From Bradyrhizobium sp. AUGA SZCCT0283 (GTDB taxonomy: Bacteria > Pseudomonadota > Alphaproteobacteria > Rhizobiales > Xanthobacteraceae), in NCBI RefSeq assembly GCF_018130385.1, contig NZ_JAFCLU010000006.1, forward strand, positions 62,001 through 126,000: 64,000 nt of DNA, read 5' to 3'. The translations under genes and the position numbers were made by a program. Numbering within the stretch: the first letter of the stretch is position 1; every line of letters begins with the position of its first letter. The notes beneath the pieces are model-generated. The model made no database searches. It had not been told where the DNA came from and saw only the letters and a program-made list of their open reading frames with translations. Positions 60,675 to 64,000 of the stretch are shown one piece after another.

Positions 60675-61189
60675 CGTTTTGCCCCAAGCAGAATCCGCAT
60701 CTCATCGAGGATCTGCTCCCCCGCAAACACGATCCACGTCACGCCGGCCACCGGCCAGGCGACATGGATCATCCAGAGCGGCAGATCCGCCAGTTCCGAC
60801 GTACGGTTCCAGGCGAACCGCGTGAATTCGAGCCCGGCCCACACAAACACCACCGCCATCGCCAGCACCCCGATCCGCGCGAGAATCCGCACCATGGCCT
60901 CGCTTCGGCGTGACAGGTCAGGCCAGACGTCAACCTCGAAATGCTGCGACTCCCTTATGCCGACCATGGCGCCGATCATGATCGTCCAGATGAACAGGAA
61001 GCGCGCCATCTCCTCGGTCCAGATGTAGGACGGAATGAACGGCGTGTAGCGCGAGATGATCTGCAATGTGACCGGAATGACCAGAATGCCGACGCAGGCG
61101 GCGAGCAGGATTTCCAGCAATTTTGCATAGGCCGCCGTCGCTCGGCGCCATAGCGACGGGTTCGGCGGCATTGGTATTTCAGTCATCAT
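60671..61189 (-). CDS. TRAP transporter small permease (DctQ type)
   Basis: 172 residues with four helices. The DctQ segment ISRYTPFIPSYIWTEEMARFLFIW and the charged GIRESQHFEVDVWPD follow the family pattern. It stabilises the large permease. The start at 61189 is chosen because CCGGAG precedes it; the adjacent ATG 61186 would serve as well. Longer frame upstream is rejected because it has no ribosome binding site and would run over the hairpin at 61218-61241. Confidence 0.9.
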   Translation of the reverse strand: MMTEIPMPPNPSLWRRATAAYAKLLEILLAACVGILVIPVTLQIISRYTPFIPSYIWTEEMARFLFIWTIMIGAMVGIRESQHFEVDVWPDLSRRSEAMVRILARIGVLAMAVVFVWAGLEFTRFAWNRTSELADLPLWMIHVAWPVAGVTWIVFAGEQILDEMRILLGAKR

Positions 61190-61217
61190 GACTCCGGAGG
61201 GATAACGATCACGGAAT

Positions 61218-61241
61218 GGGGCAAGCCATCTGGCTTGCCCC
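61218..61241 (-). promoter_or_regulatory. Attenuator-like hairpin between TRAP genes
   Basis: GGGGCAAGCCA (61218-61228) and TGGCTTGCCCC (61231-61241) form an 11-bp stem just after the stop of the binding-protein gene. It probably lowers expression of the permease genes relative to the receptor. Confidence 0.7.
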
Positions 61242-61270
61242 GACTTTCCTGCCGCGCGGTGCGACAATTG

Positions 61271-62269
61271 TTACGCGACGTTGATCTTCTCGAAGATGCC
61301 CTCGGCGCCGATTTCCTTGGCGTAGGTGGCCATCACGGGATCGGCGAGCTTCTTCATGGCGTCGCGCTCCTCGAACGGAACGCGCTTGAGCTTGCCGGCC
61401 TTCTCCAGCGTGTCGAGCTTGACGACTTCCTCGCTCGACTCCAGTTGACGGCCGTAATCGCCGGCCTCCTTGCCGGCCTTCATGATCGCGTCCTGCAAGT
61501 CCTTGGGCAAGGTCTTCAGCGTTTTCACCGAGAAGCAGATCGGGCGGATCGATACCGCGTGCTGCGTCAGGTTGAGGTGGGGTGCTACTTCGTAGAACTT
61601 CATCGCCTCGACGCCGGCCGCCTCGTTCTCGCCGGCGGAGATCACGCCGTTCTGGATGGCGTTGTAGACTTCATTGTAGGCGATCACGGTCGGGCTCATG
61701 CCGACGGCCGCAAACGTCTTCGACCAGATCGGCGCGCCCTGCACGCGCACCTTGAGGCCCTTGAGGTCGGCAATGTTCTTGAGCGGTTTGTTGGCGAAGA
61801 TGTTGCGGATGCCGCCGCCGGCATAGCCAATCAGAACCACCTCGGCCTTGGCCGCGACTTCATCGGCGATCGGCGCCAGAATGTTCTTTTCGACGACCTT
61901 GTTCATGTGCTCGATGCCCTTGAACACAAAGGGCGCGTCGATGAACGGCGCCGCCTTGGCGAAGGTCGACATGTGGGCCGGCGAGACGATGCCGTAATCG
62001 ACCGCCTTGCCCTGGGACATGTACTCGAAATACTGCTTTTCGAGGCCGAGCGAAGAATTCTTGTGCAGCGTAAAATTGATCGGCTTGCCGTAATATTTCT
62101 TCACCAGCTCCTCGAACCGGATCAACGCCCTGTTGAAGGCATGATCGTCGTTGAACTGCACGGCTCCGTTGAGCGTGACGGGCGCTTGTGCCCTCAGGAT
62201 CGTTGGCATGCCCAGCGCGCCGGCAGCCGCCGTCGCACCAAGGCCCGCAAGTACGGTTCTTCGCTTCAT
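61271..62269 (-). CDS. TRAP transporter substrate-binding protein (DctP type)
   Basis: 332-residue periplasmic receptor. A Tat-style signal is present (MKRRTVLAGLGATAAAGALG, cleavage near RAQA). The family pattern includes LGLEKQYFEYMSQGKAVDYG and the ligand-binding Arg in KGLKVRVQGAPIWSKTFAAVG, which usually contacts the carboxylate. The substrate is an unknown organic acid. First gene of the TRAP operon; ATG 62269 is preceded by GGGGAGGAACGCC. Confidence 0.92.
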   Translation of the reverse strand: MKRRTVLAGLGATAAAGALGMPTILRAQAPVTLNGAVQFNDDHAFNRALIRFEELVKKYYGKPINFTLHKNSSLGLEKQYFEYMSQGKAVDYGIVSPAHMSTFAKAAPFIDAPFVFKGIEHMNKVVEKNILAPIADEVAAKAEVVLIGYAGGGIRNIFANKPLKNIADLKGLKVRVQGAPIWSKTFAAVGMSPTVIAYNEVYNAIQNGVISAGENEAAGVEAMKFYEVAPHLNLTQHAVSIRPICFSVKTLKTLPKDLQDAIMKAGKEAGDYGRQLESSEEVVKLDTLEKAGKLKRVPFEERDAMKKLADPVMATYAKEIGAEGIFEKINVA

Positions 62270-62289
62270 GGCGTTCCTCCCCTGTAATG

Positions 62290-63165
62290 CCCGTCCCTTG
62301 TAAGCGGGACTTTGGCCTGGCCGGCGATGCGGCCACTATCGCAAAGCGTATGCAAAACGGCGCGGCTGTGGAAGCCAATTTAAGTAGTACCCTGGACCAA
62401 TAGGCCGCGGAGGGCGGGGCCGATGATCGCAATCATTTCGGCAAATCCGCCCCGAAGGCGCGGGCCGAACCGATGTCCCCGTCCGCAAATAGCCGCAAGC
62501 ACCCTTCACGGCTTGCCCGGCCCATCAGTTGCCGAGGCAACGTCTTGCAATTCCATCTGATGCCGGCGGTGAGGTTCATGGCGCAGGCAACCGACACGCC
62601 GCAAATATTGCGCGATGTCGAGTCTGGCCCGCTGCATCAAAGCGCGGATGACGTGCGAGCATGCGTCTTGCCGCAATTTCCCGTCACGCTTGATCCGAAA
62701 ACCGGAACTGAACTTTGCTGCATTTCATCAGGCATCACTGCCCGCGGAAGTTTTGCGCGATGCATGTCGATATCTAGGCGACACGCACTGCGAGTGATCG
62801 CATCATCAGTGGGAAAACCCCGTAGAAATCCGGTGCTTGGGCGCGACACAGTAAGCATGCTGGCCAAAATCTGTGGCCTTTGAACTCGCGGTGGTTGTGG
62901 TTTGTCGAATATTTTGTCAAATGTAGAGGGCGGGGTTTTTTGCCAAAATTCGCCCCGGGTGCCGACAGCCTTAAGTGGTTGGCGGCGCCGGTATCAGGAT
63001 GCTTCCAATACGCGCATGCGTTTGGCTACCATCCGTAATATCTCAGGATTCCGGTGGTTCTCTTTACAACCTCACGGTTCGGACTGACATTAAACACGGC
63101 AAATGCGGATGAACCTCTGACCTACTTTTGCCAGGGTTTCCCGATTGAAGGACGGTAAAACCAGA
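62290..63165. other. Long intergenic region upstream of the TRAP operon and the XRE regulator
   Basis: No frame with a recognisable domain: the longest one (62473-62883) has no family, an atypical composition and no ribosome binding site. The right end is AT-richer and probably holds the promoter of the XRE gene. A motif CCAGGGTTTCCCGATTGAA lies at 63131-63149 and is nearly repeated at 63937-63954. Confidence 0.5.
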
Positions 63166-63561
63166 ATGAACAGATCAGCAGCGAAGAAGATGAAACAGCG
63201 CAGCGCCGGCAAACCCGATATCGAATTGGGCAAGCGGATTCGTCTGCGGCGTGTTGAACAGAAAATCTCTCAGGCGGAGCTTGGCGACAAGCTCGGCGTC
63301 AGCTTCCAGCAGGTCCAGAAGTACGAGAAGGGCGTCAACCGTGTCGGCGCTGCTCGTCTTCAGGCAATCGCGACCGCGCTCGACGTGCCCGTGACGTTCT
63401 TCTACGACGGCGACGGCAAGGCGCGCGAAGTCGAGAGCCTGCTGTTCCTGGACAGCGCGTTCAGCCTGAGGCTGTTGCGCGCCTACAGCAAGATCAAGGA
63501 CCAGACCGTACAGCGTCAGCTGGTATCCTTGATGGAATCGATCGCCGCCAACGAGGGCTAG
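63166..63561 (+). CDS. XRE-family helix-turn-helix regulator
   Basis: 131 residues. The HTH spans about 17-72: IELGKRIRLRRVEQKISQAE, LGDKLGVSFQQVQKYEKGVN and RVGAARLQAIATALDVPVTF. The C-terminal tail (about 75-131) ends with an amphipathic helix, SLRLLRAYSKIKDQTVQRQL. This domain plan is common in rhizobia, sometimes linked to stress or cell-cycle genes. ATG 63166 is used; the TTG 21 bases upstream would add seven residues and lies within the AAGGA sequence that more likely serves as ribosome binding site. Confidence 0.85.
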   Translation: MNRSAAKKMKQRSAGKPDIELGKRIRLRRVEQKISQAELGDKLGVSFQQVQKYEKGVNRVGAARLQAIATALDVPVTFFYDGDGKAREVESLLFLDSAFSLRLLRAYSKIKDQTVQRQLVSLMESIAANEG

Positions 63562-63964
63562 GCATTATCGCGCCTGGATCGCAGCACCGCGGACCCGATC
63601 AATCGACGCGAGAAATCGCCGGGTAGCCTGTTGCTGCGCTAGGCCTGATCTTGATCTGGCCGGGACAAGATCGGTTTGTTGCCATTGCGAAATGGCGGAA
63701 TCCGGCCGCATCGCAGCAAGGCTGCGCGGCACGTTCCGGCGAACAGTCGCGGGCGCCAGCTTCCGCAGAGCTTCCCCCACCGTCATGGCCATGCCCGCCA
63801 CGCCGCCACCCCGCGTGAGCCAAGGCCCTGCGCCGACGATCTCGCATTCCCTCCCCGCACCTGTTGCTGGTCTCGATGCAACGATTGACCTCGTCAACGA
63901 TTGACCTCGGCACGACGCTTGTCCGACAATGTGGACCAGGTTTCCCGACTGAAAGCCGCAACCG
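63562..63964. other. Intergenic region with no clear gene
   Basis: Overlapping frames on both strands are Arg/Gly-rich without family resemblance and look like shadows of GC-rich DNA. It is followed by a possible start of a new gene. Confidence 0.45.
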
Positions 63965-64000
63965 ATGCTCGACATCCCCAAAAGCGCCGAAACATCCCAT
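63965..64000 (+). CDS. Possible 5' end of a gene leaving the window
   Basis: An ATG at 63965 opens a frame (MLDIPKSAETSH) that stays open to the edge. It is preceded by CCAGGTTTCCCGACTGAA, much like the sequence before the XRE gene. The Shine-Dalgarno is weak and 12 residues are too few to name a product. Confidence 0.25.
   Translation, partial: MLDIPKSAETSH

Noticed and set aside
62473..62883. 136-codon frame in the intergenic region upstream of the XRE gene
   Set aside because: No ribosome binding site, no recognisable domain and irregular composition; treated as non-coding.

Overview
The window is GC-rich DNA from an alphaproteobacterium, most likely a Bradyrhizobium-type organism of the Nitrobacteraceae. 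The evidence is codon use, a nitrate-assimilation cluster with the rhizobial haemoglobin/Flp/NasC gene order, many Bug, TRAP and Tat-exported binding proteins, and dispersed intergenic repeats of a kind I remember from Bradyrhizobium genomes. That assignment is inference; no rRNA or other marker gene lies in the window and I found no tRNA.

Layout. 1-19.1 kb is ordinary chromosome: a 5'-truncated DUF2855 gene, an NTF2-flavin monooxygenase fusion, an NHL-repeat protein, a ClC channel with CBS domains, an HNH nuclease, an APC permease, an acyl-CoA synthetase, DUF2252, a trypsin-fold PDZ protein lacking its catalytic triad, a carboxylesterase, a DsbA-like protein, a TauE exporter, two thioesterases divergent from a TetR regulator with two palindromic operators, two small exported proteins and an AbrB-type membrane protein. 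19.1-19.9 kb is repeat DNA. 19.9-32.7 kb holds a LysR regulator, a Tat-exported cytokinin-dehydrogenase homologue, a DJ-1/PfpI protein, an alcohol dehydrogenase, a large autotransporter, a DMT exporter, an aldo/keto reductase, an internally shortened LysR protein, and a VOC / RidA (frameshifted) / ATC-hydrolase operon.

32.7-47.2 kb looks like a patchwork accessory region. A roughly 107-bp element recurs in nearly every intergenic space (eight copies plus fragments), a Bug receptor is frameshifted, and a broken cyclase fragment is present. Its core is a signalling operon at 39.3-45.0 kb: single-domain response regulator, FIST sensor, hybrid histidine kinase, and a protein joining two histidine-kinase dimerisation helices, a receiver and an adenylate cyclase. 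A second cyclase with TPR repeats lies just upstream on the other strand.

47.4-55.0 kb, on the minus strand, is a nitrate-uptake and assimilation operon (NrtA, NrtB, ATPase, haemoglobin, FAD reductase, nitrate reductase) with a structured leader. 55.4-64 kb carries an intradiol dioxygenase, a serine hydrolase, an HWE histidine kinase, a complete TRAP transporter, and an XRE regulator.
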